Source: Lysobacter sp. TY2-98
Lineage (GTDB): Bacteria; Pseudomonadota; Gammaproteobacteria; Xanthomonadales; Xanthomonadaceae
Length of the DNA stretch: 64,000 bases
Assembly (NCBI RefSeq): GCF_003367355.1
Contig: NZ_CP031413.1
Location: forward strand, 310,001 to 374,000
Reading direction: 5' to 3'
Position 1 is the first letter of the stretch, and every line of letters starts with the position of its first letter. The position numbers were made by a program, and so were the translations under genes. Positions 1 to 7,919 of this stretch are shown in pieces. The notes beneath the pieces are model-generated. The model worked only from the letters and a program-made list of their open reading frames with translations, ran no database searches and was not told where the DNA came from.

Positions 1-2
1 TG

Positions 3-29
3 CTCGAGCAGGTGCATGCGCATGAGTGA
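3..29 (+). CDS. C-terminal tail of upstream gene, probably the ChpA-type hybrid kinase (partial)
   Basis: The frame open from position 3 reads LEQVHAHE and stops at TGA 27-29, overlapping the start of the next gene. In Pil-Chp loci the gene before the CheB-like protein is the large CheA/Hpt hybrid kinase with a C-terminal receiver, and this short amphipathic end would fit such a domain. Only eight codons are visible, so the identity is inferred from gene order. A second frame stops at 23-25 and cannot be excluded. Confidence 0.35.
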   Translation, partial: LEQVHAHE

Positions 30-1638
30 CACCAGCCGACGCGTCGCCCTCCTGGCGCGTCCCGGCGCCGCGCGCGACAGCGTGCGCGGCGCACTGCTGG
101 AAATCGGCGCGGACATCGTCGCCGAGGAAGATCCGGGCGCATCCTCACCCGATGCGATCCGCAGCGTGTCGCCCGACGTGCTGATGATCGTGCTCGATCC
201 CGTCAGCGAAGGCGCGCTCGACCGTTACGACAGCATGCTCGGCGATCCTTCGATCGAGGTGATGTTCGAAGAGGCCGACGTCGCCGCGTCGCGCGACGGC
301 TGGGAGGCCGCGCGCTGGCGCCGCCACCTCGCCGCCAAGCTGCATCACCGCCAGGACGTGCTGCCGCCGGTCGCCGGCGCGGACCTCGTGCCCGCGGTGG
401 ATCCGCTGACGGTGCAGCTCGAGGAAATGATCTCGACCGACGACCCGGAGTTCCCGCCGGTCGCACAGATCGCGGTGCCCGAAGGCGCGACGGGCGGCGA
501 AGACTTTTCCGTATTCGATCCCGCGGCTGCGGACGCGGACGAGATGAGTGTCGAGGAGTACGTGCTGTCCGTGCACGGACTCGAACTTGATCCGAGCGCG
601 ATCGATGCACCGCTTCCGGAAACGGCCGGCATCGAACTCGAAGCTGTCGGCTTCGACGGCGCTTCGCTCGACGCGCCGAACTTTGAAGGCGTGCAGCTCG
701 AGGGCGTGGGGTTCGACGGCGGTTCGATCGAGGCCACCCGTTTCGAGGGCCTGCCACCGGTCACCGGCCCCGACTTCAGTGCCAGCGATTTCGATCCGCT
801 GCTCGCAGAGCTCGATGCCGAACTCCCTGATCTCTCGCTGCCCGATGCGCCCGCGCTGCCGGAGTCCGACTGGCAGGGTGGGTTGGTCGATGACTTCGCC
901 GTTGTCGAAGAGGTGTCGTTCGATGACGTTCAGGCTGAAACGGCTTCGCCTACGGCTGCCGTGCCGCCGCCGCTGCCGCCGATGGGTTTCGGTGAGCTGA
1001 GCCTCGCGGACGACGCCGCGCCGATCGCGACGGCGCCGACCGGCGCGCTGCGCTCGCACGATCTTGGCGAACTCGAGCGTCGCATCGCGTCGCTGGAACT
1101 GGTCGACGATACGAAAGCGACGTCGTCCGGCGCGGTGCTCGTACTCGCCGGTATCGGCGGCCCCGACGCGGTCCGTCAACTGCTCGGTGCCTTGCCGGCG
1201 CGCTTCAGTAAGCCCGTGCTGATCCGCCAGCGCCTCGATGGCGCCCGGTACGACAAGCTGGTTGCGCAGCTCCAGCGCGCCGCCGCGTTGCCCGTCGCGC
1301 TCGCGCAGGCGGGCGATCCGATCCAGAACGGCCAGATCTACGTCCTCGGCGACGACATGGGTGTGTCGGAGGACGCGACGGCGTTCGCGACCGGCGGCCT
1401 CGCCACCCTCGTCGCGCGCATCCCTGCCGAGAAGAGTGCCGTGCTCGTCTTCAGCGGTGCAGACGCCGAAATGGCCGACGCGATCGCCGACCTCGGCAAG
1501 CGCGGCGCCTTCATCGGCGCGCAATCCGCAGATGGCTGCTACGACGCCACCGCCGCCTCCGCGGTGGCCGCACGCGGCGCGGTCACCGCGCCGCCCTCCG
1601 AACTCGCTGCACAACTCGCCGGCCGCTGGAGCCGCTGA
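22..1638 (+). CDS. chpB: CheB-like chemosensory protein of the Pil-Chp system, apparently catalytically inactive
   Basis: About 538 residues. The N-terminal ~100 residues resemble a receiver-like domain, followed by a long acidic, Pro/Ala-rich linker (about 110-360) and a C-terminal CheB methylesterase-like domain. Known ChpB/CheB proteins demethylate chemoreceptors; here the segment aligned with the nucleophile loop (GASTGG in CheB) reads AGIGGPDA, and the QHMP histidine segment reads RQRLDG, so the serine and histidine appear lost. The linker holds two near-identical 20-residue tandem units (631-690 and 691-750). An upstream in-frame ATG lies at 16; 22 is preferred because it overlaps the preceding stop. 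The next gene is CheW-like and 11 bp downstream, which supports a Pil-Chp role. Function as a scaffold is inference. Confidence 0.75.
   Translation: MSDTSRRVALLARPGAARDSVRGALLEIGADIVAEEDPGASSPDAIRSVSPDVLMIVLDPVSEGALDRYDSMLGDPSIEVMFEEADVAASRDGWEAARWRRHLAAKLHHRQDVLPPVAGADLVPAVDPLTVQLEEMISTDDPEFPPVAQIAVPEGATGGEDFSVFDPAAADADEMSVEEYVLSVHGLELDPSAIDAPLPETAGIELEAVGFDGASLDAPNFEGVQLEGVGFDGGSIEATRFEGLPPVTGPDFSASDFDPLLAELDAELPDLSLPDAPALPESDWQGGLVDDFAVVEEVSFDDVQAETASPTAAVPPPLPPMGFGELSLADDAAPIATAPTGALRSHDLGELERRIASLELVDDTKATSSGAVLVLAGIGGPDAVRQLLGALPARFSKPVLIRQRLDGARYDKLVAQLQRAAALPVALAQAGDPIQNGQIYVLGDDMGVSEDATAFATGGLATLVARIPAEKSAVLVFSGADAEMADAIADLGKRGAFIGAQSADGCYDATAASAVAARGAVTAPPSELAAQLAGRWSR
631..750 (+). 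repeat. 60-bp tandem duplication within the CheB-like gene
   Basis: Two adjacent in-frame 60-bp units, 631-690 and 691-750, encode 20-residue blocks sharing the pattern xxLExVGFDGxSxxAxxFEG. They keep the reading frame and differ at synonymous and conservative positions, so the duplication is not brand-new. Confidence 0.85.
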
Positions 1639-1649
1639 GAGGTCCCGTC

Positions 1650-2396
1650 GTGTCCAAGAAGAAAAACCGCCACCGCCGTCCGAACCCGCCGTCGCGCGGG
1701 CCAGTCGCCATCGCGCCGAATGGCCAGCCGGCCGATGCCGAGAGCGCGTCGGATTTCGACGAAGCCGACGAGATCGACGACGCCGATGAGGTCGACGCCG
1801 CGGAGGCGGATGTCGATTCGGTCGTCGACGTTGTGTTGTCGCAGGCCGCCGCGATGGGCAGCGTCGGCCCGGACGCGCACGCGAACGACCCGATCGCGCC
1901 TGCGCCGGTTGCGCCCTCGCCGAGCTGGGGTCAGCAGGAAACGGGCGACATCCGCGGCGTGCTCATCCAGGTGGCCGGTGGCCGTCTGCTGCTGCCGAAC
2001 GCGACGATCGCCGAGGTGCTGTCGTACGCCGAGCCGGAAAGCGATCCGAGCGGCGTCGACTGGCTGCTGGGTCGTTTCCGCTGGCGCGGCTGGCAGATTC
2101 CGCTGATCGCGTTTGCGCGCCTTGCCGGGATCGGCGAGGACAAGCCGGGCCTCGGCTCGAAGGTCATCGTGCTGAAGGCGTTCGGTGGCGACCGCCGCAT
2201 CCCGTTCTTCGCGATCGTGACGCAGGGCTTCCCGCGCCTCGTGACGGTGTCACGCGCTGCGCTGGAGGTCGAAGCGCAGGACGGCGACCTCCCGTTGGGC
2301 GTGCAGGCCTACGTGCGTCTCAACGACGAGCCGGCGCTGCTGCCGGATCTGCTGCAGATCGAGGAACGCCTGCGCGAGGTGCGCGAAGCGGCCTGA
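1650..2396 (+). CDS. chpC: CheW-like adaptor of the Pil-Chp system
   Basis: 248 residues from a GTG start 11 bp after the CheB-like gene. The first ~95 residues are basic, then strongly acidic (Asp/Glu/Ala-rich) low complexity. From about residue 105 the sequence has a CheW fold signature (GVLIQVAGGRLLLPNATIAEV; WLLGRFRWRGWQIPLIAFARL; a long C-terminal strand-rich segment). In Pseudomonas and Xanthomonas Pil-Chp loci ChpC couples chemoreceptors to the histidine kinase controlling twitching and surface sensing. The acidic N-terminal extension is not part of typical CheW proteins and may regulate partner binding (inference). A strong terminator follows at 2421-2447. Confidence 0.8.
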   Translation: MSKKKNRHRRPNPPSRGPVAIAPNGQPADAESASDFDEADEIDDADEVDAAEADVDSVVDVVLSQAAAMGSVGPDAHANDPIAPAPVAPSPSWGQQETGDIRGVLIQVAGGRLLLPNATIAEVLSYAEPESDPSGVDWLLGRFRWRGWQIPLIAFARLAGIGEDKPGLGSKVIVLKAFGGDRRIPFFAIVTQGFPRLVTVSRAALEVEAQDGDLPLGVQAYVRLNDEPALLPDLLQIEERLREVREAA

Positions 2397-2420
2397 CCGG
2401 CGCCCGCGCATTACGCAAGG

Positions 2421-2447
2421 AAAGGCCGCCTCCGGGGCGGCCTTTTT
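2421..2447 (+). terminator. Intrinsic terminator between chpC and rsmE, probably bidirectional
   Basis: A G+C-rich inverted repeat, AAAGGCCGCC / GGCGGCCTTT with a short TCCGG-type loop, is followed by a T run on the plus strand and preceded by AAA (T run on the minus strand). It sits between convergent chpC and rsmE. Confidence 0.85.
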
Positions 2448-2462
2448 GCATACGGAGACGAC

Positions 2463-3200
2463 TCAGACGAGATCGCCGAAGCGCGCCTGCAGAGCGGAAA
2501 TCGCAGAGAGGCCGGCCGTTTCCGTGCGCAGGATGCGCGGGCCCAGACGCAGGCCGTCGAAGCGCGCGGCATGGAGCTGTTCGCGGTCGAGCGGCGACCA
2601 GCCGCCTTCCGGTCCCACTGCGATGCAGATCGACGCGGCATCGTCCAGCGTCATCGAGCGCAGGGAATGCGTGCCTTCCGGATCGAGCAGCAAACGCATC
2701 GCGTGCGGCTCCAGCGCCGCCAGCGCTGCTGCGAGCGACAGCGGTGGCGCGACTTCCGGGACCACCGCACGACCGCACTGCTCGCAGCCCGAGACCACCA
2801 CATTGCGCCAGTGATCCAGGCGCTTCGCCGCACGCTCGCCGTCGAGCTTCACGTCACTGCGCTGCGACCATACGGGCAGGATCGCGTGCACGCCGAGCTC
2901 GGTCGCCTTCTGCAGGATCAGGTCCATCTTCTCGCCCTTGGCGACGCCCTGCAGCAGCGTGATGCGCAGCGGCGATTCGCGATCGACGCGTGTTGCTTCG
3001 CCGATGCGGAGCCGCGCGTCGCGCTTGCCCGCCGCAACGAGTGTCGCCGCGTAGTCCTGGCCATCACCGTTGAAGACGATGCAGGCGTCGCCCACGCCGA
3101 GTCTCAGCACGCGCGTGAGGTGCGCGGCGGCGCCTTCGGGCAGCGTGATCTCCGCGCCGGAAACCAGCGGTTGCGGGACGTGGACACGGGTCAAGCGCAT
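2463..3200 (-). CDS. rsmE: 16S rRNA (uracil-1498-N3)-methyltransferase
   Basis: 245 residues, the usual length for RsmE, which methylates N3 of U1498 in 16S rRNA in the mature 30S subunit with S-adenosylmethionine. It has an N-terminal PUA-like part with HLTRVLRLGVGD, then a SPOUT domain: LLQGVAKGEKMDLILQKATELGV, SWRN-like region with SERAVVP-like GRAVVPEV, and the knot signature AVGPEGGWSPLDRE followed by LGPRILRTETA. A good Shine-Dalgarno (GGAGG) lies 6 nt before the ATG. The start codon lies inside the last 10 nt of bioA, so the two are probably co-translated. Confidence 0.95.
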   Translation of the reverse strand: MRLTRVHVPQPLVSGAEITLPEGAAAHLTRVLRLGVGDACIVFNGDGQDYAATLVAAGKRDARLRIGEATRVDRESPLRITLLQGVAKGEKMDLILQKATELGVHAILPVWSQRSDVKLDGERAAKRLDHWRNVVVSGCEQCGRAVVPEVAPPLSLAAALAALEPHAMRLLLDPEGTHSLRSMTLDDAASICIAVGPEGGWSPLDREQLHAARFDGLRLGPRILRTETAGLSAISALQARFGDLV

Positions 3201-4618
3201 GTCGGGCCTCCGAACGCGGCGTCGATGGCGTGGCGCGTGGTGTCGGCGAGCAGGTCCAGTGCGTCGTCGTCGATGCAGTAGGGCGGGAACCAGTACAGCA
3301 CGTCGCCCAGCGGGCGCAGCAGCACACCGCGGGCGATTGCTTCCCGGTAAGCGCGCAGGCCGCGACCGCCCGCGATCTCGACGGCGGTACCGTCATGCGC
3401 GTCGACGTCCGCGGTCATTTCGATCGCGACGACCATGCCGGTCTGGCGCACGTCGACCACGCGCGGATGCGCGCGGAAAGCGTCGGCGCGCTCAGCGAGC
3501 TTGCTCGCGGTTCCGACGTTGCGCGCGATGACGTCGTCGCTTTCGAAGATGCGCAGCGATGCGAGCGCCGCCGCGCAGCCGAGCGGATTGCCCGTGTAGC
3601 TGTGCGAATGCAGGAAGGCCCGCTCACGGCTGTCGTCGAGGAAACCGTCATAGATGCGTTGCGTCGCCAGCACCGCCGCGAGGGGCAGGGAGCCGCCGGT
3701 GAGCCCCTTCGACAGGCAGAGCAGGTCGGGCGCGATGCCGGCCTGTTCGCACGCGAACATCGTGCCGGTGCGGCCGAAGCCCACCGCGATCTCGTCGGCA
3801 ATGAGGAAGATGCCGTGCGCGTCGCAGAGCTCGCGTACGCGTCGCAGATAGGCCGGATGATGCATCCGCATGCCGCCCGCGCACTGGATCAGGGGCTCGA
3901 AGATCAGTGCGCAGACATCGTGGCCGTGTTCCGCGAGGAGCGTCGCCAACGCATCGGCCGCGCGATGCGCACGTTGTTCCGCCGTCTCGCCCGCGGTGGC
4001 GAGAAACGCATCCGGCGATGGCGCGAACAGCGCCTCGGCGAGCAGTGGCGCGTAGACGCGGCGGTACAACGGAATGTCACCCACCGCGAGCGCACCGAGC
4101 GTCTCGCCGTGGTAGCTGTTCTCGAGCGCGATGAACTTCGTGCGTCGCGTTTCGCCGGCGTTGCGGAACCAGTGGAACGCCATCTTCAGCGCGACTTCCA
4201 CGCCGGCCGAGCCGTTGTCGGCGAAGAAGACCCTGCTGAGCGGCGCACGGCCGACCTGCTTCGGCGCGATCGCGATGAGGCGCTCGGCGAGTTCCACCGC
4301 TGGCGCGTGCGTGCAGCCCGCGAGGATCACGTGCTCCAGCGTGCGCGCCTGCTGTGCGATCGCCTCGGCGATGCGCGGCTCGGCGTGGCCGTGGACGCAG
4401 GTCCACCAGCTCGACACCGCATCGAGGTAGCGACGCCCGTCCATGCCGACCAGCCATTCGCGCTCGCCGCGTTCGATAGGGAGCAGTGGGAGCCGATCCG
4501 GGTGCTCGCGCATCTGCGTGCACGGATGCCAGACGACGTCGAGGTCGCGGCGGCGCCATGCGTCCGCCGGGCTTTCGCCCGCCCCTGCTAGGATCGTGTC
4601 GTGATCGAGCCTGTTCAT
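3191..4618 (-). CDS. bioA: Adenosylmethionine-8-amino-7-oxononanoate aminotransferase
   Basis: 475 residues. BioA uses S-adenosylmethionine to transaminate KAPA to DAPA in biotin synthesis. It is a class III PLP aminotransferase: WHPCTQM near residue 30, SSWWTCVHGHAEPRI at 69-83, DNGSAGVEVALK at 134-145, the PLP-ring Asp275 in FLIADEIAVGFGRTG, and Schiff-base Lys304 in CLSKGLTGG. The tail is about 40 residues longer than the E. coli enzyme. It is divergent from nudE with only 44 bp between starts. A GATAAT box lies 6 nt upstream of the ATG, suggesting a leaderless transcript, and no Shine-Dalgarno is visible. Confidence 0.95.
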   Translation of the reverse strand: MNRLDHDTILAGAGESPADAWRRRDLDVVWHPCTQMREHPDRLPLLPIERGEREWLVGMDGRRYLDAVSSWWTCVHGHAEPRIAEAIAQQARTLEHVILAGCTHAPAVELAERLIAIAPKQVGRAPLSRVFFADNGSAGVEVALKMAFHWFRNAGETRRTKFIALENSYHGETLGALAVGDIPLYRRVYAPLLAEALFAPSPDAFLATAGETAEQRAHRAADALATLLAEHGHDVCALIFEPLIQCAGGMRMHHPAYLRRVRELCDAHGIFLIADEIAVGFGRTGTMFACEQAGIAPDLLCLSKGLTGGSLPLAAVLATQRIYDGFLDDSRERAFLHSHSYTGNPLGCAAALASLRIFESDDVIARNVGTASKLAERADAFRAHPRVVDVRQTGMVVAIEMTADVDAHDGTAVEIAGGRGLRAYREAIARGVLLRPLGDVLYWFPPYCIDDDALDLLADTTRHAIDAAFGGPTCA

Positions 4619-4624
4619 CCCGCC

Positions 4625-4630
4625 ATTATC
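4625..4630 (-). promoter_or_regulatory. -10 box of bioA, leaderless arrangement
   Basis: GATAAT on the minus strand ends 6 nt before the bioA ATG, so transcription would begin at or one base from the start codon. The -35 region is poor. The same layout is seen at ksgA and at the nucleoside hydrolase gene. Confidence 0.5.
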
Positions 4631-4662
4631 CCGCGTCGCGCCGGCCCGTCGCCCACAGCCCC

Positions 4663-5211
4663 ATGAAGACGCTGCCGACCATCCATCACGTCACCGAGCA
4701 CGACGCCGGGCCCTATCGCATGGAGCGGCTCGACCTCGAGTTCAGCAACGGCGAGCGGCGTCAGTTCGAGCGCCTGCACGGGCGCGGACACGGCGCCGTG
4801 ATCGTCGTGCCGATGCTCGACGCCGATACCGTGCTGCTGGTGCGCGAGTACGCCGCCGGCTTCCATCGCTACGAACTCGGTCTGGTGAAGGGCCGCATCG
4901 ATGCCGGCGAGTCGCCGGAACAGGCGGCCGACCGCGAGCTCAAGGAAGAGATCGGCTACGGCGCGCGTTCGCTGCTGCGCCTGCGCGAGCTGTCGCTGGC
5001 GCCGACCTACATGAGTCACGCGACGCAGATGGTCATCGCGCGTGATCTCTACGAAGAGCGTTTGCCGGGTGATGAACCCGAGCCGCTCGATGTCGTGCCG
5101 TGGAGGCTCGATGCATTGCACGAGCTCATCCTCCGCGACGATTTCTCCGAAGGCCGCTCCATCGCGGCGCTGTTCATCGCCCGTGAGTGGCTGAGGTTGA
5201 ACCATGCCTGA
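4663..5211 (+). CDS. nudE: ADP compounds hydrolase (NUDIX family)
   Basis: 182 residues. NudE hydrolyses ADP-ribose, Ap3A and NADH-type nucleotides. The complete NUDIX box is present at about residues 76-98 (G-RIDAG-E-SPEQAAD-REL-KEEIGY), preceded by a central strand ending VLLVREYAAGFHRYELGLVKG typical of NudE. The ATG at 4663 is chosen because upstream in-frame sequence overlaps bioA and is not conserved-looking. The end overlaps the cysQ start, matching the nudE-cysQ order of many gammaproteobacteria, where both enzymes clear adenosine-phosphate compounds. Confidence 0.92.
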   Translation: MKTLPTIHHVTEHDAGPYRMERLDLEFSNGERRQFERLHGRGHGAVIVVPMLDADTVLLVREYAAGFHRYELGLVKGRIDAGESPEQAADRELKEEIGYGARSLLRLRELSLAPTYMSHATQMVIARDLYEERLPGDEPEPLDVVPWRLDALHELILRDDFSEGRSIAALFIAREWLRLNHA

Positions 5212-6037
5212 TGCACCACTGCGCGAGGCCGTCATCGCGCTGGCCGTCGACGCTGCGCGCCAGATTCTCGCAGTCTACGAAGCCGACTTCGATGTCGAGA
5301 GCAAGAAGGATCATTCGCCGCTCACGGAGGCGGATCTGGCCTCGCATCGCGTGATCGCCGAGGGCCTCGCCCGCCTGACGCCCGACATTCCGGTGTTGTC
5401 GGAAGAAGCCGAGCACAAGGTCGACGCCGACATTCGTCGCGCATGGCGCCGCCTGTGGATCGTCGATCCGCTCGACGGCACACGCGAGTTCGTCAAGCGC
5501 AACGGCGAGTTCACCGTGAACATCGCCCTGGTCGAGGACGGTATCGCGACCTGGGGCGTGATCCAGGCGCCGGTGACCGGAGTGATCTGGCACGGTGGCG
5601 CGACGCATGGCGCCTTCCGCAGGGAGCGCCTCGATGGCGGCGATCACGCGATGCACGTCCAGTCGCCCCCGGGCATGCCCATGCGTGTCGCCGCGAGTCG
5701 TTCGCACAGGGACGGTCGCAGCGAGGCGTTCATCGACGCGATGCGCACGCGCGGTGACGTCGAGCAACTGAATCTCGGGTCGTCGCTCAAGTTCTGCCGC
5801 ATCGCCGAGGGCGGCCTCGACCTTTACCCGCGCTTCGGCCCGACGTGCGAATGGGATACGGCCGCGGGGCAGGCGATTCTGGAAGGCGCGGGCGGGCAGG
5901 TGGTGGATCCGCGCGGTCGGCCGCTGCGCTACAACGTGCGGGACACGCTGCTCAACGGCGACTTCATCGCGATCGGCGATCCGCAACTGCCGTGGCGCGA
6001 GTGGACGGCCGCGGCACAGCAGGCGTCGTCGCCGTGA
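5204..6037 (+). CDS. cysQ: 3'(2'),5'-bisphosphate nucleotidase
   Basis: 277 residues. CysQ removes the 3'-phosphate of PAP/PAPS, preventing toxic PAP accumulation during sulfate assimilation. It belongs to the Mg-dependent, Li-sensitive inositol monophosphatase superfamily: SPLTEADLASH, LSEEAEH, the metal-binding WIVDPLDGTREFVKRNGEF near residues 84-102, and the distal CEWDTAAGQAILEGAGG. It overlaps the nudE stop by 8 nt and its own TGA overlaps a GTG of mazG, so the three are one operon of nucleotide-housekeeping enzymes. Confidence 0.94.
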   Translation: MPDAPLREAVIALAVDAARQILAVYEADFDVESKKDHSPLTEADLASHRVIAEGLARLTPDIPVLSEEAEHKVDADIRRAWRRLWIVDPLDGTREFVKRNGEFTVNIALVEDGIATWGVIQAPVTGVIWHGGATHGAFRRERLDGGDHAMHVQSPPGMPMRVAASRSHRDGRSEAFIDAMRTRGDVEQLNLGSSLKFCRIAEGGLDLYPRFGPTCEWDTAAGQAILEGAGGQVVDPRGRPLRYNVRDTLLNGDFIAIGDPQLPWREWTAAAQQASSP

Positions 6038-6039
6038 CG

Positions 6040-6861
6040 ATGCCGGGTGATGCGCGTGACGTCGCCACGCTGCTCGCGATCATGGCGAGGTTGCGTGATC
6101 CCGACGGTGGCTGCCCATGGGACGTGCAGCAGACGTTCGCGACCATCGCGCCGTACACGATCGAGGAGGCCTACGAAGTAGCCGATGCCATCGAGCGCCA
6201 TGATCTGCACGAGCTGCGCGACGAACTGGGCGACCTTCTATTGCAGGTCATCTTCCATTCGCGCATGGCGGAAGAGCAGGGCGCGTTCGCGTTCGGCGAC
6301 GTCGTCGAATCGATCAACGGGAAGATGGTGCGACGCCACCCGCATGTGTTCGGCGACGCCTCGTTCGAGGACGCCGAAGCGCAGACGGCCAACTGGGAAG
6401 CGATCAAGCGCGCGGAACGCGCGTCGAAAGGTCACGACGATCACTCTGTCCTCGCCGGCATCGCGCGCGGGCTGCCGGAATGGCAGCGTGCAGTGAAGCT
6501 GCAGAAGCGCGCGGCAACGATCGGCTTCGACTGGCCGGGCCCCGCACCGGTCATCGACAAGCTGCACGAGGAGATCGACGAGGTGCGCGTCGAATTCGCA
6601 GCGCTGGCGGGCGGCGACACGCAGGCCCACGACCGCCTCGAAGACGAGATCGGCGACCTGCTGTTCGTCGCGGCGAATCTGGCACGGCACGCCAAGGTCG
6701 ATCCGGGCGTGGCATTGCGTCGCGCGAACGCGAAGTTCGAACGCCGCTTCCGCGCGATGGAGCGGATGGCGGCCGACGACGGCGTCGACCTCGCGTCGCT
6801 CGATCTCGACGCGCAGGACGGCTACTGGAATCGCGCGAAAGCGGAAGAACGCAACGCCTGA
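6040..6861 (+). CDS. mazG: Nucleoside triphosphate pyrophosphohydrolase
   Basis: 273 residues. MazG hydrolyses all NTPs/dNTPs to monophosphate and pyrophosphate and modulates (p)ppGpp signalling. Two MazG domains are visible: the first with RLRDPDGGCPWD, EEAYEVADAI and ELRDELGDLL (the EExxE and ExxD metal ligands), the second with HEEIDEVRVEF and LEDEIGDLLFVAANLARH. The ATG at 6040 is 2 nt after the cysQ stop; an in-frame GTG at 6034 overlaps that stop and is an alternative. Third gene of nudE-cysQ-mazG. Confidence 0.93.
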   Translation: MPGDARDVATLLAIMARLRDPDGGCPWDVQQTFATIAPYTIEEAYEVADAIERHDLHELRDELGDLLLQVIFHSRMAEEQGAFAFGDVVESINGKMVRRHPHVFGDASFEDAEAQTANWEAIKRAERASKGHDDHSVLAGIARGLPEWQRAVKLQKRAATIGFDWPGPAPVIDKLHEEIDEVRVEFAALAGGDTQAHDRLEDEIGDLLFVAANLARHAKVDPGVALRRANAKFERRFRAMERMAADDGVDLASLDLDAQDGYWNRAKAEERNA

Positions 6862-6862
6862 G

Positions 6863-7069
6863 TCAGTGCGGCGTGTGTTTCCAGCCGGCGCGCGACATGC
6901 AGGCTTCGAATGCCGTCGCGCGTGCATCCGCATCCGCGATGCCGGACGCCTCGCCCTTGCACTGGGCCTGGATCGACGCATCGGGCGAGTCGTGGAGCGA
7001 GGCCCAGTCGCCATCGCTGGCGCAGGCGCTGAGCAGCAGAACCGGTACGACGAGGACGACGCGCTTCAT
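6863..7069 (-). CDS. Small predicted lipoprotein
   Basis: 68 residues: a short signal peptide MKRVVLVVPVLLLSAC with a clear lipobox (LSAC, Cys16), then an acidic and Ala-rich mature part with two further cysteines (QCKGEASG and EACMSRAGW) that could form a disulfide. A near-perfect Shine-Dalgarno (GGAGGT) precedes the ATG by 6 nt. It ends 1 bp from the convergent mazG stop. I do not recognise the family; lipid anchoring is predicted from the lipobox, the role is unknown. Confidence 0.75.
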   Translation of the reverse strand: MKRVVLVVPVLLLSACASDGDWASLHDSPDASIQAQCKGEASGIADADARATAFEACMSRAGWKHTPH

Positions 7070-7141
7070 GTGCGACCTCCGGAGCGGACGGCCACAGCGT
7101 AGGTCGCGCGGTGCCGGTGTGTGGCGCCGTTCGGCGGCCGG

Positions 7142-7444
7142 TCAGAGCTTCACGCGCCCCGTGAGGATGTCCTTGAACATCACCCAGTCGCCCATCAGCG
7201 AATAGAGCGGATGCTTGAACGTGGCCGGCCGGTTCTTTTCGAACATGAAATGGCCGACCCACGCGAAACCGTAGCCGCACAGCGGTGCGCCGATGAACCA
7301 GCGCGCGTCGCGCGTGACGATCGCCGTGACGACGAACAGCAGCACGCCCAGGCTGCCGATGAAATGCAGCCGCCGGCTGACCGCGTTGGCGTGTTCGGTG
7401 AGATAGAACGGATAGAACTCGCGGAAGCTGGCGAAGCGGCGCAT
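7142..7444 (-). CDS. DUF962/Mpo1-like small membrane protein
   Basis: 100 residues with two to three hydrophobic helices (about 29-44, 49-66). Conserved family features are the N-terminal FREFYPFYLTEHANAVSRRLHFIG, the GYGFAWVGHFMFEKNRPATFKHPLYS block and the histidines within them. The yeast relative Mpo1 is an Fe-dependent 2-hydroxy fatty acid dioxygenase; whether bacterial members share that activity is not established here. The ATG at 7444 has an excellent GGAGGT Shine-Dalgarno. An alternative ATG at 7489 would overlap the upstream gene stop as ATGA. Confidence 0.8.
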   Translation of the reverse strand: MRRFASFREFYPFYLTEHANAVSRRLHFIGSLGVLLFVVTAIVTRDARWFIGAPLCGYGFAWVGHFMFEKNRPATFKHPLYSLMGDWVMFKDILTGRVKL

Positions 7445-7485
7445 GGCGGACCTCCGGAACCCGTGTCGATCATGCGCCGGCGTCG

Positions 7486-7824
7486 TCATTCGAGGAAGAT
7501 CAGCCAGCCGGCGACGACGATCAGCACGAAGCCCGCGATGTGGTTCCACCGAAGCGGCTGGCCGAGATACCAGATCGAGAAGACCGCGAAGACGACCAGC
7601 GTGATGATCTCCTGCATGCCCTTGAGCTGCGGTGCGCTGTAGACGTTGCTGCCGATGCGATTGGCCGGCACCTGCAGGCAGTACTCGAACAACGCGATAC
7701 CCCAACTGGCCAGGATCACCCACTTCAGCGGCGCGCTCTTGAACTTGAGATGCCCGTACCAGGCGAAGGTCATGAAGATGTTGGAGCCGAGCAGCAGGAG
7801 CGGACTGAGGATGCGTGCGTTCAT
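7486..7824 (-). CDS. DMT-superfamily small membrane protein (DUF486)
   Basis: 112 residues with four predicted helices. The sequence NIFMTFAWYGHLKFK, ASWGIALFEYCLQVPANRIG and QLKGMQEIITLVVFAVFS are characteristic of the DUF486 family of small drug/metabolite-transporter-like proteins, typically 108-116 residues. The start at 7824 gives that usual length; an upstream ATG at 7863 would add 13 unconserved residues. It precedes the DUF962 gene in the same direction and probably shares its transcript. Substrate unknown. Confidence 0.8.
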   Translation of the reverse strand: MNARILSPLLLLGSNIFMTFAWYGHLKFKSAPLKWVILASWGIALFEYCLQVPANRIGSNVYSAPQLKGMQEIITLVVFAVFSIWYLGQPLRWNHIAGFVLIVVAGWLIFLE

Positions 7825-7919
7825 CGAGGTCAGGGGGAGTTGAGGGGATTGGCGGGTCTTCACAGCGTCTAGACTGGGCGGCGGGCACCTTTCACAAAAC
7901 TGAAGGAGGGCTCCTCACC

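Noticed and set aside
145..1614. 489-codon open frame antisense to the CheB-like gene
   Set aside because: Arg/His/Gly-rich shadow translation typical of high-GC antisense frames; no family signature, and the plus-strand gene is clearly coding.
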